64,000 bases of DNA from assembly GCF_033097365.1 (NCBI RefSeq), contig NZ_AP028461.1:5828001-5892000 (forward strand). The letters run 5' to 3'. Origin of the DNA: Actinoplanes sichuanensis. GTDB lineage: Bacteria; Actinomycetota; Actinomycetes; Mycobacteriales; Micromonosporaceae. A model generated the notes under the pieces. The model made no database searches. It was given only the letters and a program-made list of their open reading frames with translations, and was not told the origin of the DNA. Of this stretch, positions 17,164-26,015 are shown one piece after another. The first letter of the stretch is position 1. Every line of letters starts with the position of its first letter. Position numbers and translations under genes: made by a program.

Positions 17164-17174
17164 TGAGCGGGGCT

Positions 17175-18419
17175 TCATGGGGGCCATGGCAGCCAGGCCG
17201 TGAGCACGAAGTCGTCGTCGACGCGGCCGTGGTCGAGGCGCCCCCCGGCGAGGAGTGCCCGCTCGGCGAGGCCGATCAGGCCCATGCCCGTACCGGGGAT
17301 GGGGCGAGCGGGAACGGTGACCGGCATCGGATTGCGGACCTCGATGCTCAGGCCCTCGCCCGGCTCGCCGTCGACCACGACCCGCACCGCCGCGCCGTGG
17401 GCGTGCTTGCGGGCGTTGGTGAGGCCTTCCTGAACGATCCGGTACGCGGCACGGCCGGTCGCGGCGGGCACCGACTCGGGGTCGGCATTGATCTGCAGCC
17501 GGACCCGGTTTCCGGCGGACCTGGACTCGTCGGCGAGTGTGGGAAGCGCGCTGAGGGTGGGTTGTGGTCGCTCCGGGGTCTGCTCGTCCTCAGGCTGGCC
17601 GGTGCGCAGCACACCGATCACCACCCGAAGATCCTGGAGGGCCTGGTGAGCGCTGGAACGCACCACGGCGGCCGCGCCGGCGATCTCCTCCGGCGGTGCT
17701 CCGGGCCGGAACTCGAGCGCGCCCGCGTGCAGGCTGAGCAGCGAGATCCGATGGGCGAGGACGTCGTGCATCTCCCGGGCGATCCGGGTGCGCTCGAGGA
17801 CGCGGGCCTGGGCGACGCGCAGCCGCTGCTCCGACTCGGCGCGCTCGGCGCGGTCACGCCAAGTGACGATCAGCTGCCGGCGGCCGCGGATGATCATGGC
17901 CCACAGTGCCGCGACCACGTTTATCGCGGCGCCCCAGCCGAACGCCTCCCAGTAGCCGAGGCCCCCCTCCGGCCGGGCGACGGCGAAGACGGCGTTGGCG
18001 GCGATGACCAAGGCGGTGTAGCCGGCGAGCACCGCGAAGCGCCGGTGCACGCCGACGGTGAACACGACGATCAGCTGGGTGAGGGCGCTGGCCATCGAGA
18101 ACGTCGTGAGCAGCAGGGAGTAGACGGCCAGCGCGGTCAGGAAACGACGCCGCCACCAGAGGCCGATGGCGGCGATCGTGCTGGCCACCGCGTCGACCGC
18201 GGTGAGCCAGATCGGTGTGGTGCCCCAGGTTTTCGCCGTCTCGGAAGCCGGATCGAGCAGCTCGACGACGATCCAGGCGGTGAAGGCGATCGCGAGCAGG
18301 AAGCAGAGGCTGTCGACTGCCCAGTCGCGGGTGGACCGGCGCGCGGCCAGCGGCCCGGCCGGGTCCGCGGCCAGCGCGGACGGCCACAACCAGCGGTATT
18401 CCGGCGAGGAGGCTCCCAC
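17175..18419 (-). CDS. Sensor histidine kinase (HisKA_3/NarX-type)
   Basis: A 414-residue membrane kinase. About six hydrophobic segments fill residues 20-180 (for example WAVDSLCFLLAIAFTAWIVV), followed by a short coiled segment, the HisKA_3 dimerisation helix with phospho-His in RIAREMHDVLAHRISLLSLH, and an HATPase domain with YRIVQEGLTNARKHA (N-box) and PGTGMGLIGLAERA (G-box). I chose the GTG at 18419 (GASSPEYRWLWP); the frame stays open far upstream but crosses the divergent ABC gene. It lies divergent to an ABC exporter and upstream of a NarL-type regulator, an arrangement like DesKR or antibiotic-responsive kinase-transporter loci. Signal unknown, probably membrane stress or a drug. Confidence 0.88.
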   Translation of the reverse strand: MGASSPEYRWLWPSALAADPAGPLAARRSTRDWAVDSLCFLLAIAFTAWIVVELLDPASETAKTWGTTPIWLTAVDAVASTIAAIGLWWRRRFLTALAVYSLLLTTFSMASALTQLIVVFTVGVHRRFAVLAGYTALVIAANAVFAVARPEGGLGYWEAFGWGAAINVVAALWAMIIRGRRQLIVTWRDRAERAESEQRLRVAQARVLERTRIAREMHDVLAHRISLLSLHAGALEFRPGAPPEEIAGAAAVVRSSAHQALQDLRVVIGVLRTGQPEDEQTPERPQPTLSALPTLADESRSAGNRVRLQINADPESVPAATGRAAYRIVQEGLTNARKHAHGAAVRVVVDGEPGEGLSIEVRNPMPVTVPARPIPGTGMGLIGLAERALLAGGRLDHGRVDDDFVLTAWLPWPP

Positions 18420-18552
18420 GCCGTCGACTTTACGGGCGCTCAGCCACCGTCCGGTACCGACCAAAGTCGATGCTTCGGCATATACCAAGGTTTCACCGAC
18501 ATCGACTCTCGGCCGACGCGGCGGCCGAGGCTTCTCGCTCACTCTGGGTCGC

Positions 18553-19452
18553 ATGATTGCGGTTGAGAACCTCACCAAGACGTACGGGCCACAGCGCGCC
18601 GTCGACGACGTGTCGTTCACCTGTGAGCCGGGTACGGTGACCGGTTTCCTCGGGCCGAACGGCGCCGGCAAGTCCACCACGCTGCGGATGATCTGCGGTC
18701 TGACCCCGCCGACCTCGGGTCGGGCCACGGTGGCCGGGGTGCCGTACCGGCGGCTCGGCAACCCGGGGCGGCACATCGGTGTGCTGCTCGACGCGTCCGC
18801 CCAGCACGCCGGACGCACCGGGCGGGAGGTCCTCGCGCTGGCGGCGATCACGATGGGGCTGGACACGGCACGGGTGCCGGAACGGCTCGCGCGGGTCGGC
18901 CTGGACGCGACCGCGGCGAAACGGCGGGTGCGAGCGTATTCGCTGGGCATGCGGCAGCGGCTGGGTCTGGCGTACGCGATGATCGGTGATCCGGCCGTGC
19001 TGGTGCTGGATGAGCCTGCGAACGGTCTGGATCCGGAGGGCATCCACTGGATGCGCGGTCTGCTCCGCGGTTTCGCCGACCGAGGCGGCACGGTCCTGCT
19101 CTCCTCGCACCTGCTGCGTGAGGTGGAGGTGGTCGCCGACCGGCTGGTGGTGATCGGTAACGGCCGGATCCTCACCCAGGGCGACAAGGAGGACCTGCTC
19201 GGCGCGGCCGGGACGATGGTGCGGACCACCGATCCCGCCGCCCTGGACGCGTTGCTGCAGCGAATGGGGTTGACCGGCACCCGGTCGGTCGACGGCAGTG
19301 TCCTGGTGCCGTCGGATCCGCAGACCATCGGCCAGGCCGCCGCAGCGGCCGGGGTGGTGCTGCTCGAGCTGCGACCGGCCGGGGCCGGGGGTCTCGAGGA
19401 GATGTTCCTGCGCCTGACCGCGGGCGCCGAGCCGGAAGGGGCGCACCGATGA
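18553..19452 (+). CDS. ABC transporter ATP-binding protein (ABC-2 exporter type)
   Basis: A 299-residue nucleotide-binding subunit: Walker A GPNGAGKST (about residues 38-46), signature-like YSLGMRQRLGLAYAMIGDP, Walker B AVLVLDEPANGLDP and H-loop LLSSHLLREVEVVADR. The DrrA/CcmA-like layout with LDEPANGLDPEGI is typical of two-gene drug or lipid exporters. The ATG at MIAVENLTKTYG is the family start; a longer in-frame reading runs antisense to the kinase. The permease gene follows with a 4-nt overlap. Divergence from the histidine kinase (133-nt gap) suggests the kinase/regulator pair controls it. Confidence 0.93.
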   Translation: MIAVENLTKTYGPQRAVDDVSFTCEPGTVTGFLGPNGAGKSTTLRMICGLTPPTSGRATVAGVPYRRLGNPGRHIGVLLDASAQHAGRTGREVLALAAITMGLDTARVPERLARVGLDATAAKRRVRAYSLGMRQRLGLAYAMIGDPAVLVLDEPANGLDPEGIHWMRGLLRGFADRGGTVLLSSHLLREVEVVADRLVVIGNGRILTQGDKEDLLGAAGTMVRTTDPAALDALLQRMGLTGTRSVDGSVLVPSDPQTIGQAAAAAGVVLLELRPAGAGGLEEMFLRLTAGAEPEGAHR

Positions 19453-20237
19453 CCGCGACCACCAGTGACGTCATGCCGGCGACCGTGCCGGCGAGCGCCG
19501 CCGCGCCGGTGCCGATGGCCCGGCTGACCTTTGTCGAGCTGCGCAAACTCGCCGATACCCGGGCCGGTATGTGGCTGCTCATCGTGATCGGCCTGGCCAC
19601 GGTGGCGACGTCGGCGATCCTGCTGGGCTGGGCCGAGGACAGTGAGATCACCTTCGCCGGGTTGTACGGGTTCGGGTTGCTGCCGTCGGCGGTGCTGCTG
19701 CCGGTGCTGGGCATCCTGTCGGTGACCAGCGAGTGGTCGCAGCGGACCGCGTTGGCCACCTTCACCCTGGTGCCGGCGCGGGCCCGGGTGCTGCTGGCCA
19801 AGGTGGCGGCGGGCGTCCTGATCGCGATCGCCGCGACGGCGGCCACGGCGCTTCTGGCCGCGGTGGCCAACCTGATCGCACCGGCGGTGGGCGGCGACGG
19901 CTCGTGGAGCCTGGACCCGTCGATGGTCTGGCAGAGCCTGCTGATGCAGGTGATCTTCGTGCTGATGGGCATCGCGTTCGGCGCCCTGCTGCTGAACACC
20001 CCGTTGGCGATCGTCATCTTCTTCGCGCTGCCGACGGTGTGGTCGATCCTGGGCGGCAGCATCCGGGTGCTGGCCGATGCGTCCGAGTGGCTGGATCTCA
20101 ACGTGACCTCGCAGGCGATGGCGGAGCCGGACATGACTTCCGGCGAGTGGGCCCGGGTGGCGGTCTCCGCCGCGGTGTGGGTGGTCCTGCCGCTGGTACT
20201 GGGGGCGATACGTGTGCTCCGCCGGGAGGTTTCCTGA
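19449..20237 (+). CDS. ABC-2 type permease subunit
   Basis: A 262-residue membrane protein with about six hydrophobic helices (for example MWLLIVIGLATVATSAILLG and LAIVIFFALPTVWSILGG). FVELRKLADTRAG near the N-terminus is the cytoplasmic coupling motif of ABC-2 permeases, and ILSVTSEWSQRTALATFTLVP is a conserved loop of this group. It pairs with the preceding ATPase (ATGA overlap) to form a dimeric exporter. Cargo unknown. The first 20 residues are a low-complexity Ala/Thr/Pro stretch and the true start could be the Met at residue 23. Confidence 0.9.
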   Translation: MTATTSDVMPATVPASAAAPVPMARLTFVELRKLADTRAGMWLLIVIGLATVATSAILLGWAEDSEITFAGLYGFGLLPSAVLLPVLGILSVTSEWSQRTALATFTLVPARARVLLAKVAAGVLIAIAATAATALLAAVANLIAPAVGGDGSWSLDPSMVWQSLLMQVIFVLMGIAFGALLLNTPLAIVIFFALPTVWSILGGSIRVLADASEWLDLNVTSQAMAEPDMTSGEWARVAVSAAVWVVLPLVLGAIRVLRREVS

Positions 20238-20294
20238 TCCACAACGGCCGGTGTTGGCGTCACGATCCGGCGATCGGAGGTAGCGTCCCGAGAC

Positions 20295-22364
20295 GTGACG
20301 CGTACCCTATTTGCCAGCTTCGCGGCAATAACCGCATGCATCCCGTTATTTGCTGGCCCGGCGCCGGCCGCGCCACCGACCGATCCCCCTCCGGCGCCGA
20401 GTACCCCGACGCCACCCTTCGAGGGCGAGACCCTCGAACCCGACCTGGACCGGCTCACCTTCGAGGGTGAGCCGCTCCCGGTCTCCAGTTACGAGCCCCG
20501 GCCCAGTGCGCGCAGTGCCGCGGAGACACCCGATGTCGGCACCGTCCGCAGTTGGGCCGGGCTCAACTCGATCGACGGCGACGTCTACCGCAAGGACTAC
20601 ACGCTGCGGGGCGTCGGTGAACACATCGAGGTGTGGGTGGCCAACGATCTGGCCTTTCCCGAGAAGGACTGTCGCAAGAACTCCACCGAGGTCACCGACG
20701 CCCAGGTCACCTCGCTGGTCCGTGAGTTCGACGAGGTGATCTATCCTCGCGAGACCAAGGCCTTCAGCACCCCGCCGGACCGCGCCGGTACCAACGCGGG
20801 TCTGCCGGGCGACTTCACCGGGGCCGGCAACCGGACCGTCACACTCGTCGACAACATCCGCGACGACAACTACTTCGACTTCCCGAAGCGACTCACCTAC
20901 ATCTCCGGGTTCTTCTCCGAGCAGCTCAACGAGCTCTTCGACCGCAACGTGATCACGATCGACGCCTACGACTGGGCACATCGCACCGGGGCCGACCCGC
21001 AGCACGAACCGGCCGACGACCCGTGTGTCAGCCGCCCGGCCCGCCCGCGCATGTACGAGTCGACCTTCGCCCACGAATGGCAGCACCTGCTGACCTACTA
21101 CACCGACCCGGACGAGGAGACGTGGATCAGCGAGGGGATGGCCGACTACGCCCAGCGGCTCGCCGGTTACTCCGAGACCGACATCGGGGTACGGCATCGC
21201 GGCTTCGACAACCACCTGGCCTGCTACCAGGGTTTCGGCATCGTCAAGACCGCCTACAACCCGAACCCGCGTGACTGCGGGGGCCCGGCCAACTCGCCGA
21301 ACCTGTGGGACGAGGGCGAACCGGACGAGGTCCTCGCCGATTACGGCATCACCTATCAGCTCATGCTCTACCTCCACGACCGGTTCGGCGCGAAGCTGCT
21401 CACCCGGATGCACCTGGACAAGGAGAACCACGGCCTCGCGGCAGTCGCGGCCGCGCTGCCGGAGGGCGAGAGCCTGCACGACGTGCTGCACGATTTCCAG
21501 GTGACGACCCTGGTGGACAAGGTCGCCGGTGATCCGGGCGGCGTCGTCCGGGGGGTGGCCCGGCAGCGGGTGACCGCACGGAGCCTGCGGTCCACGGTGA
21601 ACCTGGACAACCCGTCGGCCCACGGACGGCCCGGCGCGCCGCCCAACGGTGCCGATTACGTCAAGCTGCCGCACGGATGGCGGACGGTCGGTTTCGAGGG
21701 GGCGTCGTCGCTGCCGCCGGTGCCGCTGGCCTGGACCCTCGACGCGGGCATGCTCTTCTCCGGCGACACCCCGGACACCGACGCGACCGCGGTCCGCGAG
21801 GTCGAGGTGCCGGCCACCGACCCGGTCCTGCGGTTCACCACGACCTACGGCCTGGAGGAGAACTTCGACTATGGGTACGTGACAGTGTCGGCGGACGGCG
21901 GCAAGACCTATCAGATGCTCAAGGGCGACCGCACGGTCGACGGCCCACTCGGCGCGGCGATCACCGGCAAGGCCGCCGACGTCACCCTCTCCTACGACCT
22001 CAAGCCGTACGCCGGGAAGTCGGTTCTCCTGGGTTTCCGCTATGTCAGCGACGGCGCCGTGAGCATCGGTGGCTGGCACCTCAAGGACGTCAAGGTGGGT
22101 GCCACCGCGGTCGGCGGTGACAGCCTCGACGGCTGGAAGTCGCCCACCGAGATCCACCCGATCCCGGTGCATCACTGGGAGGTGACGCTGGTGGGACTGG
22201 CCGAGGACAAGGTGAAGGTGGTCCCGCTGAACGGCTTCGCCAGGCTCCGCCGCTATCCGAAGGTGGTCGCGATCGTCGCCTATGACGAGCCGACCGGCAC
22301 GGTCACGCAATACGCCCCCTACACACTGACGGTCGACGGCAAGCCCTATCAGCCCGCCGCATAG
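20295..22364 (+). CDS. Secreted zinc metalloprotease (gluzincin-type, immune-inhibitor-A-like C-terminus)
   Basis: A 689-residue exported protein with a Sec signal (TLFASFAAITACIPLFAGPAP, cleavage near AAPA-AP) and a Pro-rich propeptide start. The catalytic site is HEWQH at residues 260-264 followed by EETWISEGMADYAQ, with Glu280 as the likely third zinc ligand, giving an HExxH-E gluzincin pattern. That differs from classical InhA/M6 (HExxH plus H), so the label M6 would be loose; M30-like is an alternative. The C-terminal third contains a beta-sandwich resembling the MAM-like module of immune inhibitor A (FDYGYVTVSADGGKTYQML, YAGKSVLLGFRYVSDG). It starts with GTG after GGAGG. It follows the ABC permease by 57 nt but probably has its own promoter. 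Confidence 0.82.
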   Translation: MTRTLFASFAAITACIPLFAGPAPAAPPTDPPPAPSTPTPPFEGETLEPDLDRLTFEGEPLPVSSYEPRPSARSAAETPDVGTVRSWAGLNSIDGDVYRKDYTLRGVGEHIEVWVANDLAFPEKDCRKNSTEVTDAQVTSLVREFDEVIYPRETKAFSTPPDRAGTNAGLPGDFTGAGNRTVTLVDNIRDDNYFDFPKRLTYISGFFSEQLNELFDRNVITIDAYDWAHRTGADPQHEPADDPCVSRPARPRMYESTFAHEWQHLLTYYTDPDEETWISEGMADYAQRLAGYSETDIGVRHRGFDNHLACYQGFGIVKTAYNPNPRDCGGPANSPNLWDEGEPDEVLADYGITYQLMLYLHDRFGAKLLTRMHLDKENHGLAAVAAALPEGESLHDVLHDFQVTTLVDKVAGDPGGVVRGVARQRVTARSLRSTVNLDNPSAHGRPGAPPNGADYVKLPHGWRTVGFEGASSLPPVPLAWTLDAGMLFSGDTPDTDATAVREVEVPATDPVLRFTTTYGLEENFDYGYVTVSADGGKTYQMLKGDRTVDGPLGAAITGKAADVTLSYDLKPYAGKSVLLGFRYVSDGAVSIGGWHLKDVKVGATAVGGDSLDGWKSPTEIHPIPVHHWEVTLVGLAEDKVKVVPLNGFARLRRYPKVVAIVAYDEPTGTVTQYAPYTLTVDGKPYQPAA

Positions 22365-22381
22365 ACCCACGGCTCGACGAC

Positions 22382-22413
22382 CTGCCCGTCACCGCATCCG
22401 CCGTGGCGGGCAG
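22382..22413 (+). terminator. Hairpin after the metalloprotease
   Basis: CTGCCCG and CGGGCAG pair at the base, with further partial pairing inside (CACCGC/GCCGTG region), 18 nt after the stop. There is no T-run. It separates the protease from the MerR operon promoter. Confidence 0.5.
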
Positions 22414-22429
22414 ATCGCCATTATGGCAT

Positions 22430-22454
22430 TGACAGTGTCATGGTGACAGTGTCA
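22430..22454. promoter_or_regulatory. Two TGACAGTGTCA palindromes at the MerR operon promoter
   Basis: Identical 11-nt palindromes (TGACA-G-TGTCA) lie at 22430-22440 and 22444-22454, centre to centre 14 nt, followed by another half-site TTGTCA. TTGACA at 22429 could be a -35 element inside the first copy. The last palindrome ends 10 nt before the MerR ATG, so the protein probably binds here and controls its own operon. Confidence 0.7.
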
Positions 22455-22464
22455 TTGTCAGGGC

Positions 22465-23181
22465 ATGTGGACGATGGAGCAGTTGGTCGAGCGGGTGAGC
22501 GCGGCACTCGCCGCGGAGTACCCGGGCGCCCCCAACGGCCGCGTCCGGGAGCTGCCCGACCGCAGGTCGATCCGGTGGTATACGACGATCGGCCTGGTCG
22601 ACCGGCCACTCGGCACGCGTGGGCGCACGGTCCTCTACGGGCCACGTCATCTCTTGCAGCTCGTCGCGATCAAGCGGCGCCAGGCCGCCGGACGCACCCT
22701 GGCCGAGATCCAGGAGGAGCTCGCCGGGGCCTCCGAGCAGACCCTTGCCGCCGTCGCGCGGATTCCCGATCGCGTGCTCGGCACCGATCCGACCCCGGTC
22801 CCGCCGGCAGCTTCCCGGCCCCCGTTCTGGAAGGCGTCGCCGGCCGCGCCGGATCCACTCTCGTTCTCCCCCTCGGTCGATGCCGACCTCGCCTTGGAGA
22901 CCCTCGCCCCGGCGTCCGCCGCCGGCGCCACACCGGACGACGATTCCGCGGAGCTCCGCGGCGGCACCACCCGACGCGAGCTGGCCGCCGCGGTGGAGGC
23001 ACTCGTTCCGTCATCGCCACCGGTGCTCCCGCTGATCACCGGGTTACCCCTGGGCGGTGGCGTGATCCTGCTGCTGCCGCACCACACCACCGACCTCGAC
23101 CGCGACGACATCGCCGCGGCAGCCCGTCCTCTGCTCGAACTGCTCGCGTCCCGCGGGCTCACCGATGGGAGAATCGCATGA
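22465..23181 (+). CDS. MerR-family transcriptional regulator
   Basis: A 238-residue protein whose N-terminal 85 residues form a MerR-type winged HTH: RSIRWYTTIGLVDRPLG carries the R..RYY.. signature (here RWYTTIGL), then LYGPRHLLQLVAIKRRQAAG and the start of a dimerisation helix (TLAEIQEELAGASEQTL). The rest is a Pro/Ala/Ser-rich linker (about 110-170) and a small C-terminal domain without metal-binding cysteines, so it is not a metal sensor of the MerR/CueR kind. The stop overlaps the start of the VIT/vWA gene (ATGA), so they are co-translated. Paired TGACAGTGTCA palindromes immediately upstream suggest autoregulation. Confidence 0.85.
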   Translation: MWTMEQLVERVSAALAAEYPGAPNGRVRELPDRRSIRWYTTIGLVDRPLGTRGRTVLYGPRHLLQLVAIKRRQAAGRTLAEIQEELAGASEQTLAAVARIPDRVLGTDPTPVPPAASRPPFWKASPAAPDPLSFSPSVDADLALETLAPASAAGATPDDDSAELRGGTTRRELAAAVEALVPSSPPVLPLITGLPLGGGVILLLPHHTTDLDRDDIAAAARPLLELLASRGLTDGRIA

Positions 23182-25760
23182 TCATTTCCGTGAATCCGAT
23201 GGGATCGGCAGAGCTGGAGCGTCACCGTCAGGTGTCCGGTGCTGGCTTCGGCACGCTGCTCACCGACCGGGGCAACCTGCCGCTGGACCGTCTCGACGTG
23301 CGTGCCTCCATCAGCGGCCTACTGGTCCGTACCGAGCTGACCACCGAGTTCGTCAACGCACACGACACGGCGCTGGAGGCGACGTACGTCTTCCCGCTGC
23401 CGGACCGGGCCGCGGTCACCGGGATGACGATGACCGCCGCCGACCGGGTCGTCACCGCCGAGCTGCACGAGCGCGGCGCCGCCCGGGAGCGCTACGACCA
23501 GGCCATCGCCGCCGGCCAGCGGGCCTCCATCGCCGAGGAGGAGCGGCCCGACGTCTTCACCATGCGGGTCGGCAACATCCTGCCCGGCGAGCGGGTCACC
23601 GTTCAACTGCGGCTGGTCGGCCCATTACCGTACGAGGACGGGGCGGCCACCTTCCGGTTCCCGCTGGTGGTAGCGCCACGGTATGTGCCGGGGCTCCCGC
23701 TGCCCGGCCCGTCCGCCGGTGACGGCCAGCAGCAGGACACCGACGCTGTTCCGGACGCGTCGAGGATCTCTCCCCCGGTCCTGCTGCCCGGCTTCCCCAA
23801 TCCACTGCGTCTGTCCATCGGTGTGGATGTCGACCCGGCCGGCCTGGAGCTCGGTGAGGTCCGTTCCAGTCTGCACACCGTCACCGAGCAGGGCGGGACC
23901 CTGCGGATCGCACCGGGCGAGCGGGCCGACCGTGACTTCGTGCTGCGGCTGGCGTATGCGGCGGGTGCCGAGTCCGCCGTCGCCGTGCCCGACGACGACG
24001 GCGAGCAGGGCACGTACCAGCTCGTGGTGCTGCCGCCGGAGCCCGCCGCGGCCCCGCGCCCCAAGGACGTGGTCCTCCTGCTGGACCGTTCCGGCAGCAT
24101 GGGCGGCTGGAAGATGGTGGCCGCCCGGCGCGCCGCGGCCCGGGTCGTCGACACCCTGACCGCGGATGACAGGTTCGCCGTGCTCACCTTCGACCACGAG
24201 GTCGACCGGCCGGCCGGTCTCGACTCCGGCCTGGTCGAGGCCACCGACAGGCATCGTTACCGGGCGGTCGAGCATCTGGCCCGTGCCGACGCGCGCGGCG
24301 GCACCGAGCTGCTCAGCCCGCTCACCGCGGGGCTCGCGCTACTGGCCGACAGCCCCGGCCGTGACCGTGTGCTGGTCCTGGTCACCGACGGTCAGGTCGG
24401 CAATGAGGATCAGATCGTCAAGCAGGTGGCCCCGCTGATCGGCACGATCCGGGTGCACACCGTGGGTATCGACCGGGCGGTCAACGCCGGGTTCCTCGGT
24501 CGTCTGGCCGCGATCGGTGCCGGCCGTGCCGAACTGGTGGAGAGCGAGGACCGCCTCGACGAGGCGATGGAGCAGATCCACCGCCGGATCGGGGCACCGG
24601 TGGTCACCGGTCTCACCGTCACCGGCGACGGGTTCACGCCGATCGACGGCACGCGCAGCCCGGCCCGCCTGCCGGGTCTCTACCCGGGGGTGCCGCTCGT
24701 GATCACCGGGCGCTACACCGGTGCGGCCGGCGGTGCGCTCACGGTGACCGGGCGCACTCGTGACGACCAGGAGTTCCGAACCGTTGTCGCGGTTCAGGAG
24801 CGCTCCGAGTCGGCTGTCACCTCGCTGTGGGCCCGAGCTCGGCTACGCGATCTGGAAGATGCGTACGCGTCGGGTGATCTGTCGCTGGAGAGCGAGATCG
24901 TCGGTACGTCACTGCGGTTCGGTGTGCTGTGCCGGTTCACCGCGTTCGTGGCGGTCGACGCCCGGGTCGTCAACGAGGGCGGCGAAACCCGCAAGGTCAC
25001 CCAGCCGGTCGAGATGCCGTCCGGGTGGGAGTCGCCCGCCGCCGCCCCGGCTGCGGCGCCCTTCGTCCTGGCCTCGGCGTCGCCGTTCCCCGGTGCCGTG
25101 GGTGCGGCAGGGGGTGCCGTCCCGCCGATGCCACCACCTGCCGCGCCGATGCCGAGCCGACCCGGCGTCATGCCGATTCGTGCCAAGCGTGCGGCCGCGC
25201 ATGACACGTTCGCCGAGGCGGGCGCGAGCCTCGAGGCCGACAGCGCTGTCTGGTCCTCCGCCGAACCGGCTTCGCTCCACGAGACCGGCGCCGCGGACAT
25301 GTCTGCCCCGCCTGCTTACGGCGGTGGCGGTGCACCGCCGTCGGCCCAGTCCGGCTCCGCCGCCGAGAGCGCGGTTCCGGCCGGCCCGGCGCCGCGTGGG
25401 TTCACCGGAATGGTGCGGCGGTCCCGCGCGGCTACGCCCGCTCAGGGGAGGCCGGGTCGGTCCGGTGACGGGCTGTCCGTGGACGAGCTGCGGGAACTCG
25501 CCGCGGTTGAGGTCTCGCGCCTGCGTGAGGCCGCCGGCCAGCCGTCGCTGGACCGCCGGGATCTGCTGGACGATCTGGTCAGTCGCCTCACCGTCCTGCT
25601 GGAGCCGGTCGCGGACGCCGCGGTCGACCCGGTCCGCGAGCTGATCTCCCTGCTGCGCGGCGACGCGTCGCTGGAGGAGAGGTGGGCGGCCGCGGTCCGG
25701 ATTCTGGAGGAGTTCGCCACCGGAAAGGCTGCCACGAAGCGATCGTTCTGGAAGTCCTGA
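23178..25760 (+). CDS. VIT domain plus von Willebrand factor A domain protein
   Basis: An 860-residue protein. A VIT domain occupies about residues 20-150 (LDVRASISGLLVRTELTTEF, ALEATYVFPLPDRAAVTGM, ERPDVFTMRVGNILPGE). A vWA domain follows at about 295-460 with an intact MIDAS: Asp303 and the two Ser in LLLDRSGSMGG, Thr in ARGGTELL and Asp in VLVTDGQVGNE. After it come a Pro/Ala-rich disordered segment (about 610-760) and a conserved helical end (SVDELRELAAVEVSRLREAA). It resembles the inter-alpha-trypsin-inhibitor heavy-chain layout, but no signal peptide or membrane helix is visible, so it is probably cytoplasmic. The role is not established; metal-dependent protein binding is the likely activity. 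It is coupled to the MerR gene. Confidence 0.9.
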   Translation: MIISVNPMGSAELERHRQVSGAGFGTLLTDRGNLPLDRLDVRASISGLLVRTELTTEFVNAHDTALEATYVFPLPDRAAVTGMTMTAADRVVTAELHERGAARERYDQAIAAGQRASIAEEERPDVFTMRVGNILPGERVTVQLRLVGPLPYEDGAATFRFPLVVAPRYVPGLPLPGPSAGDGQQQDTDAVPDASRISPPVLLPGFPNPLRLSIGVDVDPAGLELGEVRSSLHTVTEQGGTLRIAPGERADRDFVLRLAYAAGAESAVAVPDDDGEQGTYQLVVLPPEPAAAPRPKDVVLLLDRSGSMGGWKMVAARRAAARVVDTLTADDRFAVLTFDHEVDRPAGLDSGLVEATDRHRYRAVEHLARADARGGTELLSPLTAGLALLADSPGRDRVLVLVTDGQVGNEDQIVKQVAPLIGTIRVHTVGIDRAVNAGFLGRLAAIGAGRAELVESEDRLDEAMEQIHRRIGAPVVTGLTVTGDGFTPIDGTRSPARLPGLYPGVPLVITGRYTGAAGGALTVTGRTRDDQEFRTVVAVQERSESAVTSLWARARLRDLEDAYASGDLSLESEIVGTSLRFGVLCRFTAFVAVDARVVNEGGETRKVTQPVEMPSGWESPAAAPAAAPFVLASASPFPGAVGAAGGAVPPMPPPAAPMPSRPGVMPIRAKRAAAHDTFAEAGASLEADSAVWSSAEPASLHETGAADMSAPPAYGGGGAPPSAQSGSAAESAVPAGPAPRGFTGMVRRSRAATPAQGRPGRSGDGLSVDELRELAAVEVSRLREAAGQPSLDRRDLLDDLVSRLTVLLEPVADAAVDPVRELISLLRGDASLEERWAAAVRILEEFATGKAATKRSFWKS

Positions 25761-25790
25761 TCCCCAAGCCGTGCGAAGCGGAGACGATCC

Positions 25791-25880
25791 GCAGCGCGGG
25801 CAGCGCGGGCAGCGCGGGCAGCGCGGGCAGCGCGGGCAGCGCGGGCAGCGCGGGCAGCGCGGGCAGCGCGGGCAGCGCGG
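25791..25880. repeat. 9-nt tandem repeat, ten perfect copies
   Basis: GCAGCGCGG is repeated ten times without error, starting 31 nt after the VIT/vWA stop. The period is a multiple of three but no gene is supported across it; frames read only Ser-Ala-Gly or Ala-Leu-Pro triplets. Perfect identity implies recent expansion. Confidence 0.93.
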
Positions 25881-26015
25881 GCTTCATGGATGTGATGGTG
25901 GGGTGGGTGGGGAATGCAGATAACGATGAACATCGACTGAATGGGGTCCTCACACCGGTCGCTTGATGACGGTAAGTTGGGGCACCGGTACCGAGACCGG
26001 GGGTGGCAACGCCAA

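Noticed and set aside
16824..18566. Plus-strand open frame of 580 codons across the histidine kinase
   Set aside because: It is antisense to a kinase with clear HisKA_3 and HATPase motifs, is low-complexity Arg/Ala/Gly/Pro in composition, and has no recognisable domain.
18420..19328. Long N-terminal extension of the histidine kinase frame
   Set aside because: It would run antisense to the ABC ATPase gene, with Ser/Arg/Pro composition and no homology; the GTG at 18419 gives the family's usual length.
20346..22370. Minus-strand open frame of 674 codons across the metalloprotease
   Set aside because: The plus strand has a signal peptide, HExxH site and good start; the antisense frame is a GC-driven shadow.
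25682..25966. Small open frame reading Gly-Ser-Ala repeats over the 9-nt array
   Set aside because: It is produced only by the GCAGCGCGG repeat, overlaps the VIT/vWA gene end and has no plausible start.
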